The notes under the pieces were generated by a model, which made no database searches, was not told the DNA's origin, and worked only from the letters and a program-made list of their open reading frames with translations. From Betaproteobacteria bacterium (GTDB lineage: Bacteria; Pseudomonadota; Gammaproteobacteria; Burkholderiales; SHXO01), in contig JANXRW010000087.1 in NCBI GenBank assembly GCA_025356655.1, forward strand, positions 1 to 57,712: a stretch of DNA of 57,712 nt. The letters run 5' to 3'. The translations under genes and the position numbers were made by a program. Shown in pieces: positions 36,251-47,277 of the stretch (its first letter is position 1; each line of letters opens with the position of its first letter).

Positions 36251-36302
36251 TTTGCCGGGACAGGCTCCGGGGGGAGCCCCGCCTGTTCCGCGGCCAGCGC
36301 CC

Positions 36303-37004
36303 ATGAGGCGTTGGCACCTCGCCCTCGGGGCACTCGCGCTGGTGCTCGCTGCATGGTTCCTGCTGGGCCTGGGCCGTTATCTGGGATTCGAGGCCGTGTT
36401 GGCGCAACGAGCCCAGTTAGCCGCCTGGACGCAGGCTAATCCGCTGCTTGCAAGCGCGGCGTTTTTTGCCGGGTGCATGACTACCGTGCTCCTGGGATTG
36501 CCGGTGCTGCCGCTGGCCTTTGGCGCAGGCGCGGTGTTCGGTATCTTGCAGGGCCTGGCGCTGGTGAGCTTCGCCTCCGCGACCGGCGTTACCCTGGCCT
36601 TCCTTCTCGCGCGCTGGTTCATGGGCGAAGCGGTCGCGCGACGCCTGGGCGGCCGCCTCGTCTGGGTTCGCGATGGCCTGGCGCGCAATGGCGCGTTTTT
36701 TCTGTTCATGCTGCGCATGACGCCCGTGTTTCCCCTGCTGGCCGTGAACCTGCTGCTGGCGCTGACTTCCATGCGGGCGCGGACGTTCTACCTGGTGAGC
36801 CAGGCGGGCATGCTCACACCCCTGCTGGTCTTCGTGAACGCCGGTAGCCGTCTAGCCCAGGTGCGGCATGCCGCGGACCTGCTCTCGCCCGCCATGATTC
36901 TTTCCCTGGCGGCATTGGGTGCACTGCCCCTGGGCACCCGGCTCCTGGCCCGGCGCCTGCTGCGGCCAACATCCCCTGGGCATGGCCGAGGCGGCTTGTC
37001 TTAA
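36303..37004 (+). CDS. TVP38/TMEM64 (DedA-like) membrane protein
   Basis: A 233-aa polytopic inner-membrane protein of the SNARE-associated/VTT domain family. It has the glycine-rich LAFGAGAVFGILQGLALVSFA segment, the reentrant AFLLARWFMG and the conserved RMTPVFPLLAVNLLLALT (R-x-x-P-x-F-P...N). Related DedA/VTT proteins act in lipid scrambling or membrane potential homeostasis. ATG 36303 follows the ComEA-like stop by 52 bp, so the two may be cotranscribed. Confidence 0.85.
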   Translation: MRRWHLALGALALVLAAWFLLGLGRYLGFEAVLAQRAQLAAWTQANPLLASAAFFAGCMTTVLLGLPVLPLAFGAGAVFGILQGLALVSFASATGVTLAFLLARWFMGEAVARRLGGRLVWVRDGLARNGAFFLFMLRMTPVFPLLAVNLLLALTSMRARTFYLVSQAGMLTPLLVFVNAGSRLAQVRHAADLLSPAMILSLAALGALPLGTRLLARRLLRPTSPGHGRGGLS

Positions 37005-37072
37005 ACCCGAATGCCTGTGGGATACTCTTCCTTCTGTCACTGACGCGAACAACCGAATTGCCGGAGCCTTGC

Positions 37073-38227
37073 ATGAGCCTTCCTACTAACTTGCCCAGAC
37101 CCTTCCGTATCCAGGTCGATGACGCCTGCCTGGAGGATCTCCGGCGGCGGCTGGGAGCCGCACGCTGGCCCGACGAGCCGCCCGGTGCTGGCTGGCGATT
37201 CGGGACGGATCAGACTTGGCTACGCTCGCTGGTGGCCTACTGGGCGCAGGACTTCGATTGGCGCGCGCAGGAGGCTAAGCTCAACACCTTCCAGCAGTTC
37301 AAGGTGGAGCGCGACGGGGTGGACATCCACTTCATCCACGCCCAAGGCAAGGGTCCGGATCCCATGCCGCTGCTGTTGTGCCACGGCTGGCCGGGTTCCT
37401 TCGTGGAGTTCCACAAGCTGATCCCCCGCCTCACTGATCCGGCGCGCTTCGGAGGCGACCCCCGGGATGCCTTCACCGTCGTGGCGCCCTCCTTGCCCGG
37501 CTATGGCTTTTCCTTTCGGCCGGGGCAGCGCCGTTTCGGTGTGGCGGAGATGGCGCAGAGCTTGGCCGGCCTGATGACCGAGGTGCTGGGCTACAGCCGG
37601 TTCGGCACCCAGGGGGGCGACTGGGGTGCCTTCGTCACCAGTCGGCTGGCCGCGGATCACCCGCGCGAGGTCGTTGGCCTGCACCTCAACATGCTGGCCC
37701 TGCGCCGCGACTTCAAGGCCGCCGACATGGCGAGCCCCGAGGAGGAGCATTACTACACGGAACTGGGCGCATGGCTTCGCGAGGAGACAGGCTACCAGTC
37801 GATCATGGGTACCCGCCCGCAGACCTTGGCCTATGCGCTCAATGACTCACCTGTAGGGCTCGCCTCCTGGATCGGTGAGAAATTCCGCGCCTGGACCGAC
37901 TGCGACGGTGCGCCGGAGTCGGCGGTGACGCGCGACGAAATGCTGACCAACATCATGATCTATTGGGTCACCGGGGCCATGGGTTCGTCCATGTGGCCCT
38001 ACTATGCCCGCCTGCATGGGCCCTGGCCCATCGAGGGACGCGTGGAGGTCCCCATGGGTTACGCGGCGTTTCCGCACGAGATGCTGCGCCCGCCACGCTC
38101 ACTCGCCGAGCGAGTCTACGACGTGCGACGCTGGACGGAAATGCCGCGCGGTGGCCATTTCGCCGCCCTGGAACAGCCCGACGCACTGGCCGCCGAGGTG
38201 CGCGCGTTCTTCAGGGAATTGCGCTGA
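37073..38227 (+). CDS. Epoxide hydrolase (EHN-type alpha/beta hydrolase)
   Basis: A 384-aa epoxide hydrolase with the N-terminal EHN lid domain (PFRIQVDDACLEDLRRRLGAARWPD). The oxyanion loop is HGWPGSFVEFHKLIP, the nucleophile Asp lies in YSRFGTQGGDWGAFVTSRLA, and the catalytic His in MPRGGHFAALEQPD. The conserved Tyr residues of the lid are plausible in the YYTEL/YQSIMGTRPQTL region. Homologues include juvenile-hormone/microsomal-type hydrolases in bacteria. ATG 37073 was chosen for its CGGAG site; a TTG 15 bp upstream is less likely. The 3' end overlaps a small opposite-strand frame. Confidence 0.92.
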   Translation: MSLPTNLPRPFRIQVDDACLEDLRRRLGAARWPDEPPGAGWRFGTDQTWLRSLVAYWAQDFDWRAQEAKLNTFQQFKVERDGVDIHFIHAQGKGPDPMPLLLCHGWPGSFVEFHKLIPRLTDPARFGGDPRDAFTVVAPSLPGYGFSFRPGQRRFGVAEMAQSLAGLMTEVLGYSRFGTQGGDWGAFVTSRLAADHPREVVGLHLNMLALRRDFKAADMASPEEEHYYTELGAWLREETGYQSIMGTRPQTLAYALNDSPVGLASWIGEKFRAWTDCDGAPESAVTRDEMLTNIMIYWVTGAMGSSMWPYYARLHGPWPIEGRVEVPMGYAAFPHEMLRPPRSLAERVYDVRRWTEMPRGGHFAALEQPDALAAEVRAFFRELR

Positions 38228-38393
38228 TTTCCAGGACGGGCAGCCCCGGGACGAGCACGATCGGCTCGAAGGCCTCGGGTGCGACGGGATCCTGGAATTC
38301 GTCACGGGTCCAAGTGAGATCCTCGCTGGGGCGGGGGGGGTGAGCAACCTCGATGGGCGATGGTAGATGGCGCAGGCGTTCCAGAAGCTTCAT
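38211..38393 (-). CDS. Hypothetical 60-aa protein
   Basis: A 60-codon frame from ATG 38393 (GGAG 7 bp upstream) encodes MKLLERLRHLPSPIEVAHPP, then SEDLTWTRDEFQDP and EAFEPIVLVPGLPVLEISAIP. I do not recognise a family. It overlaps the end of the epoxide hydrolase by 17 bp tail to tail. An AT-rich promoter-like patch with GGTATA repeats lies at 38472-38493. The peptide composition is not low-complexity, which favours a real gene, but no independent evidence exists. Confidence 0.3.
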   Translation of the reverse strand: MKLLERLRHLPSPIEVAHPPRPSEDLTWTRDEFQDPVAPEAFEPIVLVPGLPVLEISAIP

Positions 38394-38541
38394 AAGCGTC
38401 TCCGCGGGTCTCTCGGTCGGATCCAGGATGGCGCCCCTGGTTTGGGGGTTGCGTGGCACCGGATCACTTCCATAGGTATATCTATCGGTATAGGTGTTCG
38501 CGGGGACACACGCCGCGTGGTGACCTGAATCTACCGCGACG

Positions 38542-39711
38542 ATGATGCATCCACCGCATGACAGGCTGTCGCGACCCGGACCAGACCGCGCCCCGGATGC
38601 TCCCACCCAGGGCCTAGCCCGATGCCGGCGCCTGCCACGGTCCGGCCGGACGCAAGAAGCGTTCCCTGCACGCGGGGTCGCGGCGCTGGCCCTGGCCCTG
38701 GCGCTCGGCCTGGGCGGCTGCTCCACGGTCACCTACTACCTGCAGGCCATCCATGGGCAGGTGGAACTGCTGCGCAAGGCCCGTCCCATGGAGGCGCTGG
38801 TGGCGGATCCGGCGCAGCCGACGGTTTTGCGCGAGCGGTTGCGTCGGGCGCTCGCGCTGCGTGAGTTCGCCAGCGCCTCGCTCGGCCTCCCGCAAAATGG
38901 CAGCTACCGTCGCTACAGCGATCTGGGTCGCCGCTACGTGGTGTGGAACGTCATCGCGGCGCCGGAATTCGCCACGGCTCCTCGCCAATGGTGCTTCCCG
39001 GTCGCCGGTTGCGTCGGCTATCGGGGATATTTCAACGAGGCCGGTGCCGAGGCCATGGCGGCGGGTCTCCGCCAGGAGGGACTCGACGTCTATGTGGGGG
39101 GCGTTGCCGCCTACTCGACGCTCGGTTGGTTCGCTGATCCGCTGCCGAATACGGTGATCCACTATCCAGAGGCGGAACTGGCTCGGCTCATCTTTCATGA
39201 ACTGGCGCATCAAGTGGTTTACTTGCCCGGTGACACGGCCTTCAACGAGTCCTTCGCCACCGCGGTGGAACTCGAAGGCGTGCGGCGCTGGATCAAACAG
39301 CGTGGAATTGCGCAGCAGCAGCAGGCCTTTGACGAGGCCCAGCAGCGGCGCCGCGAGTTCATCACCTTGGTGCTGGGCACGCGCGAGGAACTCGACGCAG
39401 TCTATGCCCGCGGGCTCGCGCCGCAGGCCATTCGCGGCGCCAAAAGCGCGGCGATCATCGCACTGCGCGAGCGCTACGCGCGACTCAAGGCGTCCTGGGG
39501 TGACTATGCCGGCTATGACGCCTGGTTCGCCGGCGAAATCAACAACGCGCGAATCGCTTCCGTAGCGCTCTACACCCAATGGGTCCCCGGCTTCACCCGG
39601 CTGCTGGCCGAACGGGCGGGGGATCTGCCCGCGTTCTATCGGGAGGCCGCCCAGTTAGCCAAGGCCACTCCATCGGAGCGGGCACGCCGCTTGGGGCTGG
39701 ACGGGGGATGA
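38542..39711 (+). CDS. Lipoprotein aminopeptidase (HELAHQ gluzincin-type, PF10023-like)
   Basis: A 389-aa putative zinc aminopeptidase. The N-terminus is long and Arg-rich before the lipobox LALGLGGC (Cys near residue 60), unusual but no later start codon is in frame. FHELAHQVVYLPGDTAFNESFATAVE carries HExxH plus the downstream Glu typical of gluzincins. GRRYVVWNVIAAPEF, WCFPVAGCVGYRGYF and YSTLGWFADPLPNTV are family-conserved blocks. The protein would act at the outer membrane's periplasmic face. Function is family-inferred. Confidence 0.82.
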   Translation: MMHPPHDRLSRPGPDRAPDAPTQGLARCRRLPRSGRTQEAFPARGVAALALALALGLGGCSTVTYYLQAIHGQVELLRKARPMEALVADPAQPTVLRERLRRALALREFASASLGLPQNGSYRRYSDLGRRYVVWNVIAAPEFATAPRQWCFPVAGCVGYRGYFNEAGAEAMAAGLRQEGLDVYVGGVAAYSTLGWFADPLPNTVIHYPEAELARLIFHELAHQVVYLPGDTAFNESFATAVELEGVRRWIKQRGIAQQQQAFDEAQQRRREFITLVLGTREELDAVYARGLAPQAIRGAKSAAIIALRERYARLKASWGDYAGYDAWFAGEINNARIASVALYTQWVPGFTRLLAERAGDLPAFYREAAQLAKATPSERARRLGLDGG

Positions 39712-40080
39712 GTTCTCAGGCCTCACCATCGACGCCCCAACGCCCTCCTTGCTCTGATCAGCAGCGCTTCGAGAGTGAATCGGCTTCTAACTCGCCCGGT
39801 TTCTCGCGGCCGCGGGTTGGGATCTGGTGCTCCGCGCGGTAGCCCCAGAACTCCGCGGGCAGGCTTCGGTGGGCGTGCGGGTCATCCTGTTGGACGGCGA
39901 CTACGCGAGCGAGGGCCACATGCTCTTACTGTGCCTCGCGCTCGCTGCAGCCTTCTTCGCAGGCGTCGTGACCCACTCCTGGCGCCCTGCCAGCACGCTC
40001 CCGCTATACTGCTGAAGCAACCAGATGCCTTCGCGGTTGTCCGACCACTTGCCCACCGATTCCGCAGACGAGGAAGCGCC
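39712..40080. other. Intergenic region, possible small membrane-peptide frame
   Basis: This 369-bp stretch contains no recognised gene. A short frame from GTG 39827 to TGA 40015 would encode 62 aa ending in one hydrophobic segment (MLLLCLALAAAFFAGVV) starting at the internal ATG near 39920. I cannot assign a family and the evidence is weak. A TATACT at 40005-40010 might serve as a -10 for the downstream redoxin gene, but no good -35 is 17 bp away. Confidence 0.35.
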
Positions 40081-40596
40081 ATGACCCCCACCAGGACCCC
40101 CCCCTCGCGCCTACGACGCGCATTGCTGCTCGTGGTCGCTGCCGCCGCGCTCGCCGGGACCCAGCCCTTGCTCGCCGCTGATGTCGGGCAGGCGCCGAAG
40201 TTAAAGGGAGTGCAACTCTCGGGCGAAGTGGTGAATCTCGCGGATCTGCGCGGTAAGGTGGTGATGGTGAACTTCTGGGCCACCTGGTGCGGGGTGTGTG
40301 CCGCGGAGATGCCGGGCTGGCAAAAATTCTACGAAGCTTACAAGGCCAAGGGCTTCGAACTCGTGGCCGTGAGCATCGATGACGAGGAGGCGCCGATCCG
40401 GCGTCGCGTCACGGAAAAAAAGTTCACTTTTCCGGTGGTCTGGCGCTTCGATGATCACACCGATGACGACTTCGGCGACGTGGTGGCAACGCCCACCCTC
40501 TACCTGTTGGACCGCACCGGAAAAGTTGCGCTCGCCACGCGTGGCCGGATATCCGAGGCGACTTTGCGTCAAGCGGTCGACCGCCTGCTCAACTAA
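40081..40596 (+). CDS. TlpA-like periplasmic thiol-disulfide redoxin
   Basis: A 171-aa exported thioredoxin-fold protein. The signal peptide (RALLLVVAAAALAGTQPLLA) is followed by the TlpA-type KLKGVQLSGEVVNLADLRGKV and the active site NFWATWCGVCAAEMPGW with CGVC instead of CGPC. The conserved cis-Pro segment is VVATPTLYLLDRTGK. Such proteins reduce apocytochrome c or other exported thiols. GAGGAAG precedes ATG 40081. A role in maturation of the c-type cytochromes encoded further along is possible but not shown. Confidence 0.88.
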   Translation: MTPTRTPPSRLRRALLLVVAAAALAGTQPLLAADVGQAPKLKGVQLSGEVVNLADLRGKVVMVNFWATWCGVCAAEMPGWQKFYEAYKAKGFELVAVSIDDEEAPIRRRVTEKKFTFPVVWRFDDHTDDDFGDVVATPTLYLLDRTGKVALATRGRISEATLRQAVDRLLN

Positions 40597-40691
40597 CGCG
40601 GCGACGCGGTTTGGCCGGCAGCCGGTTGCGCACTTCGGGTGGTAGACTCGCAGCTGACCGCCGGGTACCGCCCGGCCCCAGGGCGCGCGCC

Positions 40692-42505
<1,814 letters not shown>

Positions 42506-42524
42506 AGGCAAGCGGTAGCAGGCG

Positions 42525-43724
42525 GTGGCCGCCCTGTGGCTGAGCGTGCTGGTCACGCTGGCGATTCAGTCCCTCGTCTCCATGGTGGTCTTCGCCCCAG
42601 CGGTGCTGGCGCCGGCGGCGCGTGGCGCCATGGCCATGCCGTCGAGCGCGGTGGGCGTGTGTACGGCGCTGATCTACTTGAGCGCGACGGTAGGCGCCCT
42701 GGCCTCCTCGAGGCTCATCCCCTGGACCGGACCCCTGCGTGTGTCGCAGTGGTGCCTCTTCCTGTGCGGCGGCGGCATCGCGGTCATGGCCAGCGCCAGC
42801 CTGCCGCTCGCGATGCTGGGCGCGTTACTCATCGGACTGGGCTACGGGCCGGTGACGCCTTCGAGTTCGGCCATCCTCTCCGAGCGCGTACCGGCGCGCC
42901 TGCGCGCGTTCATTTTTTCGGTTAAGCAGTCGGGGGTGCCGCTGGGCGGTATGTTAGCCGGGGGCATCATGCCCTGGCTGATTGCCCGGGGCGGCTGGCA
43001 GGCTGCGGCGCTTTTGGCTGGGGGCGCCTGCGTGCTTCTGGCCGTGTTGATCCAGCCCTGGCGTCGTAGTGCCGACGCGGGCTTCCACGCCGCCACGGCG
43101 CAACGCCACACCTCGTTGTTGCAGGCCCTGCGGCTAGTATTGGGCCATCGCCCGTTGCGCGATATGGCGCTGGCCTCCTTCGCCTACTCGGGCATGCAGA
43201 TGTCTCTGGGGTCCTTCCTGGTGGTCTACCTACACGACCGGCTCGGCTATTCCCTGGCGCTCTCGGGGGCGGGGCTTGCCATCGCCATGAGCGCGGGCGC
43301 GATAGGCCGGATCCTCTGGGGGGTGGTGGCCGACAGCCTAGTCAGCCCCCGGCGCGTGCTCGGACTCTTGGGCGTGGCCATGTCGCTGTCGGCCTTCGCC
43401 ACCGCGGCCTTCACCCCAGACTGGCCGCTGGCGCTCGTGCTCGTGGTGAGCGGGATCTACGGCGCCACCGCCGTGGGCTGGAACGGGGTTTACCTGAGCG
43501 AGGTGGCCCGAATGGTGCCGCCGGGGCAGGCCGCGGCCGCCACGGGGGCGTCGCTCGCGATGACCTATTCCGGGGTGGTGACCCTGCCCTTTCTGTTCAC
43601 ATTGGTCCTGAGCAGCACGGGCAGCTATGTCCCGGCCTTCATTGGGGCAGGGTGTTTCACGCTGTGGCGATCGCTGAGTTTTTTCGGGGATGGGGCCGAG
43701 CACAGCGCGTTGGGTCGCCGCTAA
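42525..43724 (+). CDS. Major facilitator superfamily transporter
   Basis: A 399-aa MFS permease with about 12 TM segments in two halves. The first half shows TALIYLSATVGALASSRLIPWTGPLRVSQW and the second the RPLRDMALASFAYSGMQMSLGSFLVVYLHDRLGYS motif. GAIGRILWGVVAD is the conserved loop 8-9. The substrate is not apparent. GTG 42525 is 19 bp after metY. The end (RSLSFFGDGAEHSALGRR) is slightly atypical for the family. Its TAA overlaps the stop of the convergent dioxygenase. Confidence 0.85.
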   Translation: MAALWLSVLVTLAIQSLVSMVVFAPAVLAPAARGAMAMPSSAVGVCTALIYLSATVGALASSRLIPWTGPLRVSQWCLFLCGGGIAVMASASLPLAMLGALLIGLGYGPVTPSSSAILSERVPARLRAFIFSVKQSGVPLGGMLAGGIMPWLIARGGWQAAALLAGGACVLLAVLIQPWRRSADAGFHAATAQRHTSLLQALRLVLGHRPLRDMALASFAYSGMQMSLGSFLVVYLHDRLGYSLALSGAGLAIAMSAGAIGRILWGVVADSLVSPRRVLGLLGVAMSLSAFATAAFTPDWPLALVLVVSGIYGATAVGWNGVYLSEVARMVPPGQAAAATGASLAMTYSGVVTLPFLFTLVLSSTGSYVPAFIGAGCFTLWRSLSFFGDGAEHSALGRR

Positions 43725-44587
43725 ACCGGAACCTCACCCAGCACCGTGGCGCGTCGGATCACCCGAGGTTCGGCGCTGACGTCATAGGCGGTGGCGCGGT
43801 GCAGCAGGCAACGGTTGTCCCATGCCACGAGTTGTCCCGGGCGCCAGCGGTGGGCATAGACCAGGTCGGGCTGGATGGTATGCGCGTTCAGCTCCTCGAT
43901 GAGGGCGCGCCCTTGCTCGTAGTCCATACCCAGTATGTATTGCGCGTGATCGCCAAGGTAGAGGGATTTGCGCCCCGTCTGCGGGTGGGTGCGCACCACC
44001 GGGTGGTCCACGGGGGGTACGGCCTGGCGCTGGGCTTCGGTCATGGGCTCCTCGCCGTGCCGGCGGGTGCGTGAGAAGTCCAGGTTGTGCACGGCGCGCA
44101 GGCCAGCTAAGCGCTGCTTGCGATCGGCATCCAGTCGGTCCCAGGCCCTATAGGTGTCGCAGAAATGCGTCTCGCCGCCCTGCGCCGGAATGACCTCGGA
44201 GTAAAGGATGGTGGCTTGGCCCGTCCGGCGTTGCCAGGAACCGTCGGTGTGCCAGGCGAGTGTGCCTTTGTCCGGATGGCGGCCGCTCGGGCGGCCTTGG
44301 GCGTCCAAATTAGAGAGCCGGTAGAGCTCAGGGAATCCGTCCGCGTGGTACTGGTTCATCACGTGGATCTGCACTTCGCCGAACTGCCGCGCGAAAGCGA
44401 CCTGGCGCTCGGGGGAGAGGTCCTGGAAGCCGAAGAGCAAAACCTGATGCTGCAGAAAAGCCTCGTAGATGGCACGAAACAGCCCCTCATCCACGCCGCG
44501 CGCGAGGTCCACGCCGATGATCTCGACGCCCAACCCGGGGCTCAGTGGCTTGACCGCAAAGGGCCAGGCGTTTTGCTGCGTGCTCAT
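43721..44587 (-). CDS. TauD/TfdA-family Fe(II)/2-oxoglutarate dioxygenase
   Basis: A 288-aa non-heme iron dioxygenase. The metal-binding triad HxD...H is provided by AWHTDGSW and WDNRCLLHRATAYD, and the 2-oxoglutarate-binding Arg lies in the terminal VIRRATVLG. The N-terminal LGVEIIGVDLARGVDEGLF and QVLLFGFQDLSPERQVAFARQFG are family-typical. Relatives oxidise taurine, sulfonates, alkyl sulfates or 2,4-D; the substrate here is unknown. AAGGAGG precedes ATG 44587. It lies just downstream of the RND operon on the same strand. Confidence 0.9.
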   Translation of the reverse strand: MSTQQNAWPFAVKPLSPGLGVEIIGVDLARGVDEGLFRAIYEAFLQHQVLLFGFQDLSPERQVAFARQFGEVQIHVMNQYHADGFPELYRLSNLDAQGRPSGRHPDKGTLAWHTDGSWQRRTGQATILYSEVIPAQGGETHFCDTYRAWDRLDADRKQRLAGLRAVHNLDFSRTRRHGEEPMTEAQRQAVPPVDHPVVRTHPQTGRKSLYLGDHAQYILGMDYEQGRALIEELNAHTIQPDLVYAHRWRPGQLVAWDNRCLLHRATAYDVSAEPRVIRRATVLGEVPV

Positions 44588-44640
44588 GGCGTTCGCCTCC
44601 TTCGCGCGAGCGCTCCGCTTGGGGCGCCTACGCTATTTTG

Positions 44641-46074
44641 TTAGGGCTTGTTCTGGCCGGGTGGCGCGGTTAGGGCGCTCTCCTGCCAGCCGCCGCCCAG
44701 GGCCTTGATCAGTCGGACGGTCGTGGCGAGCCGCAGGCCGTCGACCTGGGCGACCGAGCGCCTGGCGGCGAGTTCCGTGCGTTGCGCGTCGAGTAGGTCG
44801 AGCAGGTTAGCCACGCCGGCCCGGTAGCGGATGTCCGCTAGGTTCGATGCTTTGGCGGAGTGGATGACGGCGTCGTTTTGCGCGCTGGCCTGGTTAGAGA
44901 GCAGGCCCAGGTCGGAGAGCGCCGTGTCCACCTCGTTGAAGGCCACGAGCACGCGCTGCTGGTAGTTGGCCAGATTCTCCGCGTAGATCGCACGGGCGCG
45001 ATCGATGCTGCCCTTGATGCGGCCGCTGTCGAATACCGGTTGCGCGACCGCACCGCCGAGCGCCCAGATGCGGCTGCCGGATTTGATCAGGTCGGATAGC
45101 GAGGCGCTCTCGAAGCCCAGCGCAGCCGTGAGGCTGAGGCGCGGGAAATACGCCGCCTGGGCGATACCGATCTCCGCATTGCGCGCGGCCAGTGTCCGCT
45201 CCGCGGCGGCCACGTCGGGCCGGCGCTGCAGCAGCTCAGCGGGCAGGCCCGCAGGAATCTGCGGCGGCTGGCTGGGCTGTGCCCGTGGCGCGATGGATAC
45301 CTCGCTGGGGGCGGAGCCCAGCAACTGGGCAATGGCGTTCTCCAGCCCCGCGCGGGCCCGTACCAGGCCCGCGAATTCCGCAGACAGGGAAGCCACGTCG
45401 GCCTGTTCGCGCTCGCCATCGAGCTCGCTGGCGGCGCCGCGGCGAACGCGGGCCTGCACCAGGTCGGCGCGCTGACTGCGCAGCTCCAGGGTTTTCTGGA
45501 CAACGGCGATCTCGGTGTCGAGCTCGCGTAGATTGAAGTAGTTGAGCGCCACGTCCGCCTGCAGGGTGAGGCGCACCGTTGCCAGGTCGGCCGCGCTCGA
45601 CTGGGCCTGTGCCAGGGCAGATTCCGAGGCGCGTCGCACCCGGCCCCAGAGATCGACCTCGTAGGACACGTCCAATGGCGTGCGGAAGTCGCTGGCGCTG
45701 TACCCGATGGCGGCTACGCCGGGTTGCAGGGGGCGGGTGTCCGACTGGCGGCTGCGGTTGGCCGAGGGGTCAAAGCTGACTGTTGGGTAGAGGTCCGCGG
45801 CGCTGATCCGCGCGGTGGCCCGTGCCTGTTCGAGGCGGGCCACGGCGGCGGCCAGTTGCGGGCTCGCCTTCAGCGCCCGGGCTTCCAGAGCGTCCAGATC
45901 CGCGTCCTTGAAGGCCTGCCACCAGGCTCCTGCAGGAAGCACCCCGGCCGATTGCGCAACGGGCGCCTTCCAGCTTCCAGGCGCAGGTGTTACGGGACGA
46001 TGATAGTCCGGGCCTAGGGCGCTGCAACCCGCCAGCAGGGTCAGGGCGGCGAGCAGTTGCAACCGTTTCATCAT
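44641..46074 (-). CDS. NodT-family outer-membrane efflux lipoprotein
   Basis: The outer-membrane channel of the third RND system. The 477-aa protein has a lipoprotein signal (MMKRLQLLAALTLLAGC) and the canonical CSALGPDYHRPVTPAPGSWK start. NodT hallmarks include SPQLAAAVARLEQARATARI, AADLYPTVSFDPSANRSRQS, YEVDLWGRVRRASESALAQAQ and LPAELLQRRPDVAAAERTLAARNAEIG. It starts 5 bp after the adaptor stop, with AGGTG as ribosome site. An in-frame extension upstream overlaps the adaptor gene and is not real. Confidence 0.92.
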   Translation of the reverse strand: MMKRLQLLAALTLLAGCSALGPDYHRPVTPAPGSWKAPVAQSAGVLPAGAWWQAFKDADLDALEARALKASPQLAAAVARLEQARATARISAADLYPTVSFDPSANRSRQSDTRPLQPGVAAIGYSASDFRTPLDVSYEVDLWGRVRRASESALAQAQSSAADLATVRLTLQADVALNYFNLRELDTEIAVVQKTLELRSQRADLVQARVRRGAASELDGEREQADVASLSAEFAGLVRARAGLENAIAQLLGSAPSEVSIAPRAQPSQPPQIPAGLPAELLQRRPDVAAAERTLAARNAEIGIAQAAYFPRLSLTAALGFESASLSDLIKSGSRIWALGGAVAQPVFDSGRIKGSIDRARAIYAENLANYQQRVLVAFNEVDTALSDLGLLSNQASAQNDAVIHSAKASNLADIRYRAGVANLLDLLDAQRTELAARRSVAQVDGLRLATTVRLIKALGGGWQESALTAPPGQNKP

Positions 46075-46079
46075 TGCAC

Positions 46080-47255
46080 CTATTTCTTTTCCGGGGCGGG
46101 TTTGGCGACGTTGACCTGAGTGCCCTCGCGCATGGAGTCGGTGGGGTTGGTGACCACGGACTCGTTCTCGCCAAGCCCCGACAGAACTTCGATCTGCTGC
46201 CCGAAATCGCGCCCGAGGGCGATTTTCTTCATGTGCACGGTACCATTCTGGACGGCGGCTACCTGCGGCCCGTCCGCGCGCACGATGAGCGTATTGGCCG
46301 GCAGCACGATCAGCGGATCGGGAAGGCTCAGCTTGAAGCGCACCTGGACGTACATCCCGGCGAGCAACTCGCCCCCGTCGTTGGGCAGCTGGATTTCCGT
46401 GAGCATCGTCTTGGATTGCGGGTCCAGCGCGCCGGCCGTGCGCAGCACCTTGCCCTGGAAGCTCTTGCCCGGGACTTCGCGCAGCACGATCTCTGCCGGC
46501 ATCCCCGGATGGATAAAGCGGGTGTTGGACTGCGGCACGTTCACATACAGCCGCAACACCTGGGTTTTGGAGACCTTGAACACCCAACTGTTCGGGGTGG
46601 TGCTGCCCGCCGAGACGAGTTGCCCCACCTCGATGTTGCGCACCGTGACGATCCCCTCGAAGGGAGCCACCACTTTTTGGAAGCGCTGCAGTTCGCGCAG
46701 CCGCTCGACGTTGGCTTCCGCGGCGGCGACGTCGGCCGTCCTGGCTTCGAAGGCCGAGACCTTTTCGTCGACTTCCTGTTGCGCGACCGCCCTATCCTTG
46801 AGCAGCAGTTGCCAGCGCTCGGAGCTCGTCCGTGCGAGGTGCAGGTTGGCCTTGGTCTGGGCCAGGGCCGCCAGGGACTGCTTCAACTCGCGGTCGACCT
46901 CCGGAGTCTCGATTTCCAGGAGGAGTTGCCCCGCCTTCACGTGGTCACCGATATCGGCCAGCCAGCGCTTCACGTAGCCGTTGGTCCTGGCGTAGACGGG
47001 GGCCTCCTGGAAGGGCAGCAGCGAGGCCGGAAGCGTGAGCTCCGCGGCCGCCTTGCCCTTCTTGGCGATGACCACGGCCACCGTTGGGCGGCCGTCGGCC
47101 GGGGCCGACTCAGCCACCGCCGTACCGCTGTGCAGTCGGGCCAGTAGCGGAAGGGTGACCAAGGCCGCAGCGATGAGACCAGCGACCGCCGGCCGAACCG
47201 TTCTGTGGGCGGGGGTGCTCAGGGGACCTGTCGGAGGCAGGCTGGATTGTTCCAT
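46080..47255 (-). CDS. RND periplasmic adaptor subunit
   Basis: A 391-aa membrane fusion protein with an N-terminal anchor (VAGLIAAALVTLPLLARLH). The lipoyl half-motifs are NGYVKRWLADIGDHVKAGQLLLEIETPEV and VVAPFEGIVTVRNIEVGQLVSAGS, flanking a long alpha-helical hairpin. The barrel domain contains LRLYVNVPQSNTRFIHPGMPAEI and the C-terminal domain LGENESVVTNPTDSMREG. AAGGAG precedes ATG 47255. It lies 23 bp after the pump gene and just before the NodT channel. Confidence 0.93.
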   Translation of the reverse strand: MEQSSLPPTGPLSTPAHRTVRPAVAGLIAAALVTLPLLARLHSGTAVAESAPADGRPTVAVVIAKKGKAAAELTLPASLLPFQEAPVYARTNGYVKRWLADIGDHVKAGQLLLEIETPEVDRELKQSLAALAQTKANLHLARTSSERWQLLLKDRAVAQQEVDEKVSAFEARTADVAAAEANVERLRELQRFQKVVAPFEGIVTVRNIEVGQLVSAGSTTPNSWVFKVSKTQVLRLYVNVPQSNTRFIHPGMPAEIVLREVPGKSFQGKVLRTAGALDPQSKTMLTEIQLPNDGGELLAGMYVQVRFKLSLPDPLIVLPANTLIVRADGPQVAAVQNGTVHMKKIALGRDFGQQIEVLSGLGENESVVTNPTDSMREGTQVNVAKPAPEKK

Positions 47256-47277
47256 GACAACTCCTTGATAGGCGGTA

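Noticed and set aside
44641..46587. Longer NodT-type gene starting at 46587
   Set aside because: The extension overlaps the adaptor gene in another frame and lacks a signal peptide; the start at 46074 gives a proper lipoprotein signal.
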